A DNA stretch of 64,000 bases, taken from positions 176,769 through 240,768 of the forward strand of contig JASEIU010000005.1 in the NCBI GenBank assembly GCA_030017715.1, written 5' to 3'. Both the position numbers and the translations under genes were made by a program. Under the pieces are notes generated by a model, which did no database searches, had not been told where the DNA came from, and was given only the letters and a program-made list of their open reading frames with translations. Positions 17,137 through 26,648 of the stretch are shown one piece after another; positions within the stretch are counted from its first letter, which is position 1, and the number at the start of each line of letters is the position of its first letter. The DNA is from Candidatus Saccharicenans sp. (GTDB lineage Bacteria > Acidobacteriota > Aminicenantia > Aminicenantales > Saccharicenantaceae).

Positions 17137-18477
17137 TTATTTCCCGGCCACGGTCATTTCAGCCACTTTGACGGTCGGGCCGCAAATCGGGCTTTCAAAC
17201 TGAATATCGTTGCCTAACTGTTCGATGTTCTGCAGCACCCGACCCAGGTTGCCGGCAATGGTCACCTCGGAAACCGGGAAAACCGGCTGACCGTCTTCAA
17301 TCCACAGCCCGGAGGCCCCGCGAGAGATGTCGCCGGTTACGGTGTTCAAGCCATGTCCGATAACCCTGGTCAGCAGAAAACCCTTTCTGGTGGATTTGAT
17401 GATTTCTTCGGGGGTGTTGGCTCCGGGTTCCAGATAAAAGTTGTTCGGCACCACACCCCGACCGTTGCCGTTTCCGGTAACCGGCAGGTTAAGCTTTCTG
17501 GAGGAGTAGGTGTTGCAGAGGTAATTCTTCAGGACTCCCTGTTCTATGACCACAGTCCGCTGGGTGGGCACCCCTTCCGAATCGAATGGTCTGGTGCCGA
17601 GCCGTCCGGGGAGCAAGCCGTCATCGACCACGGTTAACAGGTCGGAGCCGATTTTTTCACCCAGACGGCCGGCCAGAAAAGTAGTCTGCTGATAGACTGC
17701 CGTGCCGGAAACGCAGGAGAATAAGAAAGCCAGCAGCCAGGAGGTCATGGTCGGCTCGAAAATCACCGGGACATTCTGGGTTTTTATCTTCCGGGGGTTA
17801 AGCTGGCGCACGGTTCTCTCCACGGCAATTCTGGCCACTTCCTCAGGCGGAGCCAGATCCCTTAAATGTCTCCTGGCTGAGAACCAGTAATCTTCCACCA
17901 GCCGGTCGCCCCGGCCGGCCTGAAGTCCGAGACTGAGACTGCAGTAGGTCTGCGAATATTCGCCGCTGAAGCCGCTTGAGTTTACCAGCACCGTTCTCAA
18001 CTCATTACTGACGAAGCTGGCTCCAAAAGAATTGGTTATTCTCTTATCCTGGAGAGCGATTCTTTCGGTGGTCAGAGCCAGTCTGATTTTTTCCTGGGGT
18101 TTCATGCCGGCCACTTCCGGGTCGTATAGCTTGAGAGAATCTTCGGTGACCTTGAACCGGGCTGGAGACGGCAACCCGGCAAACTGGTCGGCATGAGTCA
18201 GGCCGGCTCTTTTCAGGGCCTGTCGGACCAGGGCCTGGAGCTTGGACAGGCTGAGGTCGGAGGAACTGGCCGAGGCTGCTTTCCTGTCCTTGAACAAGCG
18301 AAAGGTGCAATAGCGGGAATCGGCCTCAACCAGGTTTTCAATCCGGCCCAACCTGACATCGACGTTGAATTCGCGGCCGTCGTACATGGTGACTTCTATT
18401 TCGTCCGCGCCCAGCTTCCTTCCGTACTGAACCAGCTTTTCGGCCAGTTTTCTGAGGTCATGACTGGCAGTTTTCAT
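17137..18477 (-). CDS. pmbA: TldE/PmbA subunit of the TldD/TldE metalloprotease
   Basis: A 446-residue protein, the length of PmbA (TldE). It lacks the HExxxH metal motif, as expected for this non-catalytic partner. C-terminal landmarks are GRLGEKIGSDLLTVVDD, PFDSEGVPTQ, SRGASGLWIEDGQPVFPVSEVTIAGN and GPTVKVAEMTVAGK. TldD and TldE form a heterodimer that degrades unfolded peptides or matures some ribosomal peptides in the cytoplasm. Its ATG overlaps the tldD stop by 4 bp (ATGA), indicating translational coupling and a 1:1 complex. It converges with the nitroreductase gene. Confidence 0.92.
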   Translation of the reverse strand: MKTASHDLRKLAEKLVQYGRKLGADEIEVTMYDGREFNVDVRLGRIENLVEADSRYCTFRLFKDRKAASASSSDLSLSKLQALVRQALKRAGLTHADQFAGLPSPARFKVTEDSLKLYDPEVAGMKPQEKIRLALTTERIALQDKRITNSFGASFVSNELRTVLVNSSGFSGEYSQTYCSLSLGLQAGRGDRLVEDYWFSARRHLRDLAPPEEVARIAVERTVRQLNPRKIKTQNVPVIFEPTMTSWLLAFLFSCVSGTAVYQQTTFLAGRLGEKIGSDLLTVVDDGLLPGRLGTRPFDSEGVPTQRTVVIEQGVLKNYLCNTYSSRKLNLPVTGNGNGRGVVPNNFYLEPGANTPEEIIKSTRKGFLLTRVIGHGLNTVTGDISRGASGLWIEDGQPVFPVSEVTIAGNLGRVLQNIEQLGNDIQFESPICGPTVKVAEMTVAGK

Positions 18478-19913
18478 TTCAGCCCTCCGACGGTCATTCC
18501 AGAGATTTTTAGGGTCGGACAGCCGTCGGTCACCGGAACGTCCTGGCCTTCCTTGGAGCAGGTTCCGGTTTGCCAGCCAAAGTCCAGGTCGCTGCCGACC
18601 ATCTCCACCTTTTTAAGAATGTCGAGGTTGGTGCCGATCAGGGTGGCCTGGCGTACCGGCCGGCCCAGCCGGCCGTCCTCGATCAGGTAACCCAGGGTCA
18701 CAGAAAAGGTGAACTGGCCGGAATCTTCCACCTGGCGGCCTGAAAGTCGGCTGACATAGAAGCCTTTTTTAACGCTGCGGATGATTTCTTCCGGGTCGTA
18801 TTCTCCGCGGTCGATGAAGGTGTTGGCCATGCGCGGCAGCGGCCAGCAGGTAAAATCCTGACGGCGGCCGTGGCCTGTCTTTTCTTTTTTCATCAACCGG
18901 GCCGACAGACCATCCTGGAGAAAACCCCTGACCACGCCTTTCTCCACCAGCAAAGTTTTTTGCGGGCGGCTGCCCTCGTCGTCAAAATTGTAAGAGCCGC
19001 GAAAACCCGGGATGGTCGGGTCGTCATAGATATTAAGCTGTTCCGACCCGACTCTTTTCCCCAGTTTATTCCAGAGAACCGAGGTCTTTTTGCGGATGAA
19101 GTCGGCCTCCAGCAGGTGGCCGACGGCTTCATGGATGAGGACTCCGCTGTGCCCCGGGGCCAGGACCACCGGCATCTCGCCGGCCGGGGGGTCGGTCGCC
19201 TCCAGCAGCAGACAGGCTTCGGAGGCCGCTTCCTGACCGATGGTTTCAGGACTCAGTCCACGGTTGAAGTATTCCAGGCCCACTCTTCCGCCTCCGCCGC
19301 AAAAGCCCGATTCACGCCGGCCGTTTTTTTCAGCCAGAGCCATGACCACCAGTTTGACCATAGGCCTTCTATCCTCAACGAACAATCCTTCTGAATTTAT
19401 CACCTGAATGCGCTGCAGAGATTCGCCGTAGGCCACCTGGACTTTCTTGATGGCCGGATGGTGGTTCAGGGCCGAGCGGTAAGCCCTTTCCACCAGTTGA
19501 ATTTTCTCGGTCAGAGGACGAGATGTGGCCACCAGCCTGGCCCGGGCCACATCATTCTCGGGCCTGAAATGCCTGAACTTGATTGACGGCTGTTTACCGG
19601 TCTTAGAGCTGGCTATGGCCGCTGCGGTCAGAGCGATCGACCGGATTTTTTCTTCCGCCAAATCGTTGGTATAGGCGTATCCGGTCCGGTCGTGGTGGAT
19701 GACCCGAAGGCCAAGCCCCAGAGTGACGCTCTCTGAAGATTCCTTGATAATGTCTTCTTCCATAATAATTGACAGGGAAGTCTGGTATTCCAGATAGATA
19801 TCGGCCAACTCTCCCCCGCGGCTTAGGGACAGAGCCAGAATCCTTTTCAGGTCTTCCGGCCGGAGTTGAAATTTTTCTGGTTCAGTCTTCGCCTCTTTTT
19901 TTCTGGTGACCAT
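18474..19913 (-). CDS. tldD: TldD catalytic subunit, metalloprotease
   Basis: About 479 residues from the ATG at 19913, matching the length of characterised TldD (about 480). The HEAVGH zinc motif lies near residue 261 in the context HSGVLIHEAVGHLLEADF. The C-terminal half has GFRGSYNFDDEG, MANTFIDRGEYDPEEII and FTFSVTLGYLIEDGRLG. The frame extends upstream to a TTG at 19976, but the ATG at 19913 has an AAAGGA site 7 bp away and is preferred. With TldE downstream it forms a peptide-degrading protease. No candidate substrate peptide gene is evident beside it. Confidence 0.93.
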   Translation of the reverse strand: MVTRKKEAKTEPEKFQLRPEDLKRILALSLSRGGELADIYLEYQTSLSIIMEEDIIKESSESVTLGLGLRVIHHDRTGYAYTNDLAEEKIRSIALTAAAIASSKTGKQPSIKFRHFRPENDVARARLVATSRPLTEKIQLVERAYRSALNHHPAIKKVQVAYGESLQRIQVINSEGLFVEDRRPMVKLVVMALAEKNGRRESGFCGGGGRVGLEYFNRGLSPETIGQEAASEACLLLEATDPPAGEMPVVLAPGHSGVLIHEAVGHLLEADFIRKKTSVLWNKLGKRVGSEQLNIYDDPTIPGFRGSYNFDDEGSRPQKTLLVEKGVVRGFLQDGLSARLMKKEKTGHGRRQDFTCWPLPRMANTFIDRGEYDPEEIIRSVKKGFYVSRLSGRQVEDSGQFTFSVTLGYLIEDGRLGRPVRQATLIGTNLDILKKVEMVGSDLDFGWQTGTCSKEGQDVPVTDGCPTLKISGMTVGGLK

Positions 19914-20019
19914 AGCTTGATCCTTTGCCGGACGAGAAACAGCAAGAATTTTGCCATAAAACAGGTCCGGGAGCAAGACAGCCGGTCTGATTCTCCCGCC
20001 TGACCGGCCAGGAATAAGG

Positions 20020-20048
20020 TTGACGCTATTCTTTCAAACTCTTATAAT
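20020..20048 (+). promoter_or_regulatory. Strong nadCB promoter placing the start codon at +1/+3
   Basis: TTGACG (20020-20025), 17 bp and a perfect TATAAT (20043-20048). Only 8 bases separate the -10 from the nadC ATG (20057), so the predicted transcript is leaderless or nearly so. No ribosome-binding site precedes the ATG. Confidence 0.7.
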
Positions 20049-20056
20049 CTGATTCC

Positions 20057-20899
20057 ATGGACTGGCAAAAAATCGATCATCTGATAGAACTGGCTCTGGC
20101 CGAGGACCTGCCGGCCGGAGATGTCACCACTGAAGCCATAATCTTGGAAGAGACCATGGCCAGGGCGGCCTTCCAGGCCAAACAGGACGGCGTTCTGGCC
20201 GGAATCGAGGTGGCGGCCCGTGTTTTTTACCGACTGGATCCGCGGATTGAATTCATAAAAAAGCTGGAAGACGGTCAGGAATTCAAGGCCGGGCAGTTTC
20301 TGGCCGAGGTCAGGGGCCCGGCGGCCTCGTTGTTAAAAGGGGAGAGAACCGCTTTGAATTTCCTGCAGCGTCTTTCCGGAGTGGCCAGCCTGACCAGGTT
20401 GTTTGTGGAGGCCATCCGGGGCACACGGGCCCGGATCCTGGATACCAGAAAGACCACTCCCGGCTGGCGATTGCTGGAAAAATATGCCGTCAGAATGGGC
20501 GGCGGCACCAACCACCGGATGAGTCTATCAGATATGATGCTGATTAAAGACAACCACCTCCGGGCGGCCGGGGGAATCGCTCCGGCTCTGAAGAAAGCCC
20601 GGGAATACCTCCGGACGAGAAATCTGTCCGGCCTAAAGATTGAAGTCGAAGCCACCAGCCTGGCCGAGGTTCGGGAAGCCCTTGAAAACGGCGCGGACTG
20701 GATCATGCTCGACAACATGACTTTGGAGGAAATAAGAGCGGCTGTGAAACTGGTGTCCGGTCGCCTGCCACTCGAGGCTTCGGGTCGGGTCAGCCTGGAG
20801 AAAGTCAGGGACCTGGCTCTGACCGGGGTAGATTACATTTCGGTCGGCTCGCTGACCCATTCTTTTCGTTCGGCCGATATTTCGCTTGAATTCCTTTGA
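20057..20899 (+). CDS. nadC: Quinolinate phosphoribosyltransferase (nicotinate-nucleotide pyrophosphorylase)
   Basis: A 280-residue enzyme that joins quinolinate to PRPP, giving nicotinate mononucleotide in NAD synthesis. Family landmarks are LAEDLPAGDVTTEA at the N-terminus, GERTALNFLQRLSGVA, ARILDTRKTTPGWRLLEKYAVRMGG split around the active site, HRMSLSDMMLIKDNH, KIEVEA, DWIMLDNM and LEASGRV near the end of the barrel. The length is typical. The start codon follows the promoter almost directly, without a Shine-Dalgarno sequence. nadB follows after 13 bp. nadA (quinolinate synthase) is absent from this window. Confidence 0.96.
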   Translation: MDWQKIDHLIELALAEDLPAGDVTTEAIILEETMARAAFQAKQDGVLAGIEVAARVFYRLDPRIEFIKKLEDGQEFKAGQFLAEVRGPAASLLKGERTALNFLQRLSGVASLTRLFVEAIRGTRARILDTRKTTPGWRLLEKYAVRMGGGTNHRMSLSDMMLIKDNHLRAAGGIAPALKKAREYLRTRNLSGLKIEVEATSLAEVREALENGADWIMLDNMTLEEIRAAVKLVSGRLPLEASGRVSLEKVRDLALTGVDYISVGSLTHSFRSADISLEFL

Positions 20900-20912
20900 G
20901 AACGAATAAAAA

Positions 20913-22499
20913 ATGATGAAAAAGAAACCTGAACAGGAAGAATATTATTCGGACCTGTTGATCATCGGCGGGGGCATGGCCGGGGCAACCGCCGCCCTGG
21001 AGGCGGCCGGCCTGGGGTTGGAAGTAAACGTGGTGGTCAAATCTTCCGGCCCCGAAGGTTCCAACACCTTCTGGGCTCAGGGCGGCATAGTGTCATTCGG
21101 GGACGACGACGACCCGGAGTTGCTGAAGGCCGACATCCTTAAAGCCGGTGACCAGATTAACAACCCGGAAGCAGTGGAGGTTCTGGTCAGGGAAGGTCAG
21201 CTGGCTATAGAACGGATTCTGATCAAGGAATTAAAGATTCCCTTTGCCCGCTCTTCGCCGGAGAAGCTGGATTATGCCCTGGAAGGGGGTCATTCCAGGC
21301 GCCGGATTTTGCATGTGGAGGATGCCACCGGTCAGAGAATTTCCACCGCGCTCATAAACAGGCTCCGACAGCTCCCTAACGTGCATCTCTTTTTTGAGCA
21401 TACAGCCGTTGACCTGCTGACGGTTCCGCATCATTCAGCCAGTCCCCTCAGCTATTACCGGGAGCCGCGATGTCTGGGAGCTTATGTCCTTGACAACCGG
21501 ACCAGGAAGGTAAAAAAATTCCTGGCCCCTTACACCATCCTGGCCACCGGAGGTTGCGGGGCGGTTTTTCAGTTTACCTCAAATCCCAGAACAACCATCG
21601 GGGCCGGCTATGCCATGGCTCTCCGGGCCGGGGCCAGAATCGTGAACATGGAATACATTCAGTTTCACCCGACTTCCCTCTACCACCGCGAAACCGACGG
21701 GTTTCTGATTTCAGAGTCGGTCAGGGGAGAAGGGGCCAGGCTCAAGACCAGGGACGGCCGGACGTTCATGGAGAAGTACAGCCCCCAGAGAGACCTGGCT
21801 CCGAGAGACGAAGTGGCCAGGGCAATTTACCAGGAGATGATCAATACCAATTCCAGCTATGTCTTGCTGGACCTGGCCGGCTATATCCGGGTGGATATCA
21901 AGAAGAGGTTTCCCCACATATATAAAACCTGCTTACAGTATGGAATTGACATTACCAGAGAGCCAATTCCGGTGGTCCCGGCTGCCCATTTTTGCTGCGG
22001 AGGGGTGCTGGTCGACACCTGGGGGAAGAGTTCCTTGAGGGGACTTTATGCGGCCGGAGAAGTGGCCTGCAGCGGCGTTCACGGTGCCAATCGGCTGGCT
22101 TCTACCTCGTTGCTGGAAGGGCTGGTCTGGGGTATAAGAGCGGTCAGGCATATTGCCGACCATTTTGAGCCGGCTCTGGCTGGCAATCCGGCGCTGATCT
22201 GTCCCTGGTACTATCCTGAAAGCGAAGAAGAGATCGACCCGGCCTTAATACATCAGGATTGGGCCACCATCAGGAGCACCATGTGGAATTACGCCGGCAT
22301 AATCAGGACAGCCAAGAGACTGGAGAGAGCCCGGGCTGACCTGGAATACCTGAAACACCGCATAGATAAATTTTACCGCGAAGCTCCGATGGACCCGGAA
22401 ATAGTCGACCTCCGGCACGGAATCCAGGTGGCCCTGATGATTACCCGGGCTGCCTTAGCCAACACCGAAAGCCGCGGCTGCCATTATCGCCAGGACTGA
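20913..22499 (+). CDS. nadB: L-aspartate oxidase
   Basis: A 528-residue flavoprotein oxidising L-aspartate to iminoaspartate, the first step of de novo NAD synthesis. The FAD-binding loop is IIGGGMAGATAALEA near residue 17. Further landmarks are NTFWAQGGIVSF, EGGHSRRRILHVEDATG, LATGGCGAVFQFTSNP, FHPTSLY, RGEGARL, PVVPAAHFCCGGV, YAAGEVACSGVHGANRLASTSLLEGLVWG and the C-terminal helical domain. The RGEGARL and HGANRLASTSLLE motifs separate it from succinate dehydrogenase flavoproteins. It follows nadC by 13 bp. The site before the ATG is weak, and tandem ATGs at 20913 and 20916 are both possible. Confidence 0.95.
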   Translation: MMKKKPEQEEYYSDLLIIGGGMAGATAALEAAGLGLEVNVVVKSSGPEGSNTFWAQGGIVSFGDDDDPELLKADILKAGDQINNPEAVEVLVREGQLAIERILIKELKIPFARSSPEKLDYALEGGHSRRRILHVEDATGQRISTALINRLRQLPNVHLFFEHTAVDLLTVPHHSASPLSYYREPRCLGAYVLDNRTRKVKKFLAPYTILATGGCGAVFQFTSNPRTTIGAGYAMALRAGARIVNMEYIQFHPTSLYHRETDGFLISESVRGEGARLKTRDGRTFMEKYSPQRDLAPRDEVARAIYQEMINTNSSYVLLDLAGYIRVDIKKRFPHIYKTCLQYGIDITREPIPVVPAAHFCCGGVLVDTWGKSSLRGLYAAGEVACSGVHGANRLASTSLLEGLVWGIRAVRHIADHFEPALAGNPALICPWYYPESEEEIDPALIHQDWATIRSTMWNYAGIIRTAKRLERARADLEYLKHRIDKFYREAPMDPEIVDLRHGIQVALMITRAALANTESRGCHYRQD

Positions 22500-22546
22500 A
22501 TCCCGGAAATTGAACCCGGGCAGTGGCAGATTGGCTTAAGCTGTTC

Positions 22547-22552
22547 TATAAT
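22547..22552 (+). promoter_or_regulatory. Candidate -10 box of the ileS operon
   Basis: TATAAT 33 bp before the preferred ileS ATG (22586), with no convincing -35 hexamer. nadB ends 47 bp upstream, so read-through is also possible. Confidence 0.35.
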
Positions 22553-22585
22553 AGGGAAAATTGATTTGCCAGGCGGAGAATGCAG

Positions 22586-25372
22586 ATGTCTGAACCGATT
22601 GACCTCAAAAAGAGTCTGAACCTGCCCCAGACTTCTTTTGCCATGAAAGCCCAGCTGGCCCAGAAAGAGCCGGAAATTCTTAAGAAGTGGGACAGTATGA
22701 ACCTTTACCAGAGGATCATACAGAACCGAAAGGGCCAGCCAACTTTTATCCTGCATGACGGACCGCCCTATGCCAACGGCCATATTCATCTGGGGACAGC
22801 CCTCAACAAAATACTCAAAGATTTCATCGTCAAGTCACGCACCATGATGGGGTATCTTTCCCCTTACATCCCGGGCTGGGACTGCCACGGTTTGCCGATC
22901 GAAATCAGGGTTGACCAGCTTCTGGGAGACAGGAAGAAGGAAATGTCGGTCATCGACATCAGGCAAGAATGCCGCAACTACGCCCTGAAATTCATTGACA
23001 TCCAGAGGGAGGAATTCCGGCGACTGGGCGTTTTTGGCGACTGGAAAAATCCTTATCTGACCATGAATCCCGGTTACGAGGCCGATATTTTGAGATTCCT
23101 GGCCGAATTCTTCGCTTCCGGCAACGTTTATAAAGGGAAAAGACCGGTCCACTGGTGTCTGCATTGCCAGACGGCTCTGGCTGAGGCCGAGATTGAATAC
23201 AAAGAAAAAAAATCCCCGTCCGTCTACGTTAAATTCCCGCTGCTTTCCGACCTGTCGGCCAGGTTCCCGCAGCTGGCCGGCAAAAAGATTTCAGTCGTAA
23301 TCTGGACGACCACCCCCTGGACTCTTCCGGCCAATCTGGCTATCGCCTTCCATCCGGACTATGAATATTCTGCGGCCGAAGCAGGAGACGAGGTCTTCAT
23401 TCTGGCCCGGAGGTTGCTGCCGGTGGTGGCCGAGGAGCTGGGCTGGAGCGATTATCGGGAGCTGGCGGTTATGACCGGGCGCGACCTGGAGGGCCTGAAG
23501 GCCAGGCATCCCTTCATCGACCGGGAATCGGTCTTGGTTCTGGCCGATTACGTTACCCTGGAAGACGGAACCGGATGTGTCCATACCGCCCCCGGCCACG
23601 GATACGACGATTACCTGACCGGCCTGGCCTACGGACTTGATATCTATACTCCTGTAGATGAGGAAGGCCGTTTTCTGCCCCAGGTAGAACGTTACGGCAG
23701 ACTGAATGTTTTTGAGGCCAATCCCAGGATAGTATCGGATATGCAGAAAGAAGGTACTCTGCTCCGACAGGGTGAAGTGAGTCATTCTTACCCGCATTGC
23801 TGGCGGTGCAAACAACCGGTAATATTCAGGGCTACCGAGCAGTGGTTCATCTCCATGGATAAGAACAGCCTGCGGGAGAAGACCCTGGAAGAAATCAAGA
23901 GGATCCGCTGGATTCCATACTGGGGTGAAGAGAGAATAGCCAACATGATGCAGAGCCGGCCGGACTGGTGCATCTCGCGCCAGAGGTCCTGGGGTGTGCC
24001 CATCCCGGCCTTTTATTGCGAGAACTGCGGCCAGATCCTGGCCGATGAGCATATTACCAGAAGGGTGGCCGATATTTTTGACCGGCATGGCTCCAACGCC
24101 TGGTTTGAAAAAACGGCTTCCGAGCTTCTTCCTCCGGAGGCCAGATGCCCGGCCTGCGGCGGTTCCAAATTTAAGAAGGAGAACAACATCCTCGATGTCT
24201 GGTTTGAATCGGGAGCCAGCCACGGCATCCTGGGCAAAAGCCCTGAACTTCCCTGGCCGGCCGACCTGTATATCGAGGGTCACGACCAGTACCGGGGCTG
24301 GTTTAACAGCTCTCTGGTGATCGGGGTCGGAGCCAGGAACGGTTCGCCCTACCGGACCTGTCTGACCCATGGTTTTGTCCTGGACGAACAGGGCCGGGCC
24401 ATGTCCAAATCGCTGGGCAATTACATAGAACCCGGCGAGATTATTTCCGGGCATGGGGCGGAGATTCTGCGGCTCTGGGTGGCCATGCTAAATTACAAGG
24501 AAGATGCCCGCTTCGGTCAGGAAATTCTGCAGCGGCTGGTGGAAGCCTACCGAAAAATTCGTAACACCTGGCGTTTTCTGCTGGGCAATCTTTACGATTT
24601 CCGGCCCGACACCGACAGCCTGCCGGCAGAAGAGCTGCTCTGGCTCGACCGCTGGATCCTGGAAAAATCCCGCCAGGTCAGACAGAGGGTGATCAAAGCT
24701 TACGAAGACTATGAATTTCACATCGTTTTTCACTCTCTCTATAATTTTTTCACCGTTGACCTCAGCGCTTTCTACCTGGATGTGATAAAAGATCGCCTGT
24801 ACTGTTCCGGCCCGCAGTCCAAAGTGCGTCGTTCCGGCCAGACGGCTTTGTTCCGGGTGCTGGAGAACACACTGAGGTTGATGGCTCCCATCCTGCCTTT
24901 TACCACCGACGAGGCCTGGGAGGCCATGCCGGATTTCGGGGACAAGGCTGAATCGGTCCATCTCTGCTCTTTTCCTGAGGACAGCCAGCTCTGGCTGGAG
25001 CCAGAATTTATGAAGAAGGTTGAGCGGCTGCTGGAGATAAGGGAGCAGGTCCAGAAAGAACTGGAGAAGGCCCGGGAAGCCAGATTGATAGGCAATTCCC
25101 TGGAGGCCAGACTTGACTTTCAGGCCCCGGAGGATGATTTTGACCTGCTGGAAGAATTCAGGTCGGACCTGCCGGCCCTGTTTATCGTTTCCGAGGTCGA
25201 GGTCAGGCCGGCAGAGAGACGGGAACTGGCAGTCCAGGTTTCCAGAGCCGGAGGGCAGAAATGCGAACGGTGCTGGAATTATTCAGTCAGCGTTGGCGGT
25301 GATCAGGATTATCCCGCAGTCTGTGAACGCTGCGCCCGGGTGCTCCGGGATGAAATAAAACGCAAACCATGA
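22586..25372 (+). CDS. ileS: Isoleucyl-tRNA synthetase
   Basis: A roughly 928-residue class I aminoacyl-tRNA synthetase. The HIGH motif is GHIHLG (about 65-70) and the KMSKS motif is RAMSKSLGN (about 604-612). The CP1 editing domain includes WTTTPWTLPAN and GTGCVHTAPGHG. The C-terminal zinc site is CERCWNYS with CERCARV. This layout is the bacterial IleS type. The ATG at 22586 lies 7 bp from GGAG, whereas the in-frame ATG at 22580 is only 1 bp away, so 22586 is preferred. The stop overlaps the lspA ATG (ATGA), an ileS-lspA arrangement common in bacteria. Confidence 0.97.
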   Translation: MSEPIDLKKSLNLPQTSFAMKAQLAQKEPEILKKWDSMNLYQRIIQNRKGQPTFILHDGPPYANGHIHLGTALNKILKDFIVKSRTMMGYLSPYIPGWDCHGLPIEIRVDQLLGDRKKEMSVIDIRQECRNYALKFIDIQREEFRRLGVFGDWKNPYLTMNPGYEADILRFLAEFFASGNVYKGKRPVHWCLHCQTALAEAEIEYKEKKSPSVYVKFPLLSDLSARFPQLAGKKISVVIWTTTPWTLPANLAIAFHPDYEYSAAEAGDEVFILARRLLPVVAEELGWSDYRELAVMTGRDLEGLKARHPFIDRESVLVLADYVTLEDGTGCVHTAPGHGYDDYLTGLAYGLDIYTPVDEEGRFLPQVERYGRLNVFEANPRIVSDMQKEGTLLRQGEVSHSYPHCWRCKQPVIFRATEQWFISMDKNSLREKTLEEIKRIRWIPYWGEERIANMMQSRPDWCISRQRSWGVPIPAFYCENCGQILADEHITRRVADIFDRHGSNAWFEKTASELLPPEARCPACGGSKFKKENNILDVWFESGASHGILGKSPELPWPADLYIEGHDQYRGWFNSSLVIGVGARNGSPYRTCLTHGFVLDEQGRAMSKSLGNYIEPGEIISGHGAEILRLWVAMLNYKEDARFGQEILQRLVEAYRKIRNTWRFLLGNLYDFRPDTDSLPAEELLWLDRWILEKSRQVRQRVIKAYEDYEFHIVFHSLYNFFTVDLSAFYLDVIKDRLYCSGPQSKVRRSGQTALFRVLENTLRLMAPILPFTTDEAWEAMPDFGDKAESVHLCSFPEDSQLWLEPEFMKKVERLLEIREQVQKELEKAREARLIGNSLEARLDFQAPEDDFDLLEEFRSDLPALFIVSEVEVRPAERRELAVQVSRAGGQKCERCWNYSVSVGGDQDYPAVCERCARVLRDEIKRKP

Positions 25373-25884
25373 CCATATTCAAAAAGAATTATTTCTATTT
25401 CATTTTTATTTTATTCTGGCTGGCCCTGGACCAGATTACCAAATACCTGGTGGCCAGGTCTCTGGTTCTCTATCAGGTGGTGGAAATAATACCGGGTTTT
25501 TTCAACCTGACCAGAGTCCATAACCGCGGGGCCATCTTCGGGTTTCTGGGAAACAGCAGCAGTTCTCTGGCTCTGGTTTTTCTAAATATCGGGGCTGTGC
25601 TGGCTTTTGCCGTGGTTAGCTATTATTTTCTGAAAACTCCTTCCGAAATGTTCCTGACCAGGATTTCCTTTGCCCTGATCATCAGCGGGGCTATGGGCAA
25701 TATTCTGGACAGGATCTTCAGGGGTTACGTGATTGATTTCTTAGACTTCTACCTCGGTCGTTTTCACTGGCCGTTCTTCAACCTGGCCGACAGCTGCATC
25801 ACAGTCGGAGCGGCCCTCCTGGTTTTTAATCTTTTCAGGGGTCAAAAGAAATGTTCCCAATCCTCATCCGAATCGGTCCGGTAA
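25369..25884 (+). CDS. lspA: Lipoprotein signal peptidase (signal peptidase II)
   Basis: A 171-residue inner-membrane aspartyl protease with four hydrophobic helices that removes signal peptides from prolipoproteins. Motifs are LDQITKYLV (about 20-28), NLTRVHNRGAIFGF, GNILDRIFRGYVIDFLDFY with Asp114, and FFNLADSCITVG with Asp141 as the second catalytic Asp. The start overlaps the ileS stop by 4 bp. The 3' end overlaps lgt by 34 bp, which is longer than usual. Its presence beside lgt matches the several lipobox proteins in this window. Confidence 0.95.
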   Translation: MTIFKKNYFYFIFILFWLALDQITKYLVARSLVLYQVVEIIPGFFNLTRVHNRGAIFGFLGNSSSSLALVFLNIGAVLAFAVVSYYFLKTPSEMFLTRISFALIISGAMGNILDRIFRGYVIDFLDFYLGRFHWPFFNLADSCITVGAALLVFNLFRGQKKCSQSSSESVR

Positions 25885-26648
25885 CGGTTCACACCTACGG
25901 CTTTTTCATGGCCCTGGGAGTGGCGGCCGCTCTCTGGTTTATCTATGTTCAGGCCAAAAGACTCGGGTACGATATCAACCGACTGCTCGACGCTTCTTTC
26001 TGGATTATCCTGGTTTCTCTTCTCGGGGCGAAGTTGATTCTTTTCTTCGGTCATTTTTCGTACTACCTCGAAAATCCGGGAGAACTTCTGTCGTTGGCCA
26101 GGTCGGGCGGCGTCTTTCAGGGCGGCTTGACCTTCGGAGTGATCTTCGCCATCATCTATTTTCGAAAAAAGAAAATACCATTATGGCCAACGGCCGACCT
26201 GGTCGGGCCGGCCGTGGCCCTGGGGCATGGCTTTGGCCGGCTGGGCTGTTTTTCGGCCAGCTGCTGCTACGGCCGGGAGTGTTCGCTCCCCTGGGCGGTG
26301 GTTTTCAGAAGCGAATATGCCCATGAACTGACCGGCATTCCGCTAAACACCCCGCTGCATCCGGTTCAACTTTACGAGGCTTTTCTGAATTTTCTGAATT
26401 TTCTGATTTTGTGGGCAGTTTTAAGACGTCGCAGTTTTTCAGGTCAGGTCTTCAGTCTCTATATTATCAATTACTCCCTTATCCGCTTTTTTACCGAGTA
26501 TTTCCGGGGTGACCATGAAACCAAAGCCTACCTTCTGAGGGGAGAGACTGCCTTCGGCAGCCTGTCCCTGCCGCAGCTCTACTGTCTGGCCGGGCTGGCA
26601 GCCGGGATTATTCTCTACAGGCTGCTGAGACAAAGAAAAAGTGATTGA
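25851..26648 (+). CDS. lgt: Prolipoprotein diacylglyceryl transferase
   Basis: A 265-residue polytopic membrane enzyme that transfers diacylglycerol to the lipobox Cys of prolipoproteins. The signature HGFGRLGCFSASCCYG spans about residues 126-141. Other landmarks are VHTYGFFMALGV near the N-terminus, GGLTFG, HPVQLYEA and the ITNYS-like IINYSLIRFFTEYFRGD. It overlaps the end of lspA by 34 bp, and rluD begins inside its last codons. Grouping lgt with lspA joins the first two steps of lipoprotein maturation. Confidence 0.95.
   Translation: MFPILIRIGPVTVHTYGFFMALGVAAALWFIYVQAKRLGYDINRLLDASFWIILVSLLGAKLILFFGHFSYYLENPGELLSLARSGGVFQGGLTFGVIFAIIYFRKKKIPLWPTADLVGPAVALGHGFGRLGCFSASCCYGRECSLPWAVVFRSEYAHELTGIPLNTPLHPVQLYEAFLNFLNFLILWAVLRRRSFSGQVFSLYIINYSLIRFFTEYFRGDHETKAYLLRGETAFGSLSLPQLYCLAGLAAGIILYRLLRQRKSD

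Noticed and set aside
16532..19913. TldD/TldE next to a nitroreductase and an MFS exporter, as in some modified-peptide clusters
   Set aside because: No precursor peptide gene, cyclodehydratase or other maturation enzyme is present, and the genes are on opposite strands with separate units. An ordinary neighbourhood is more likely.
23291..24454. Open frame of about 387 codons opposite ileS
   Set aside because: Antisense to an intact synthetase with complete motifs; translation shows no family features.
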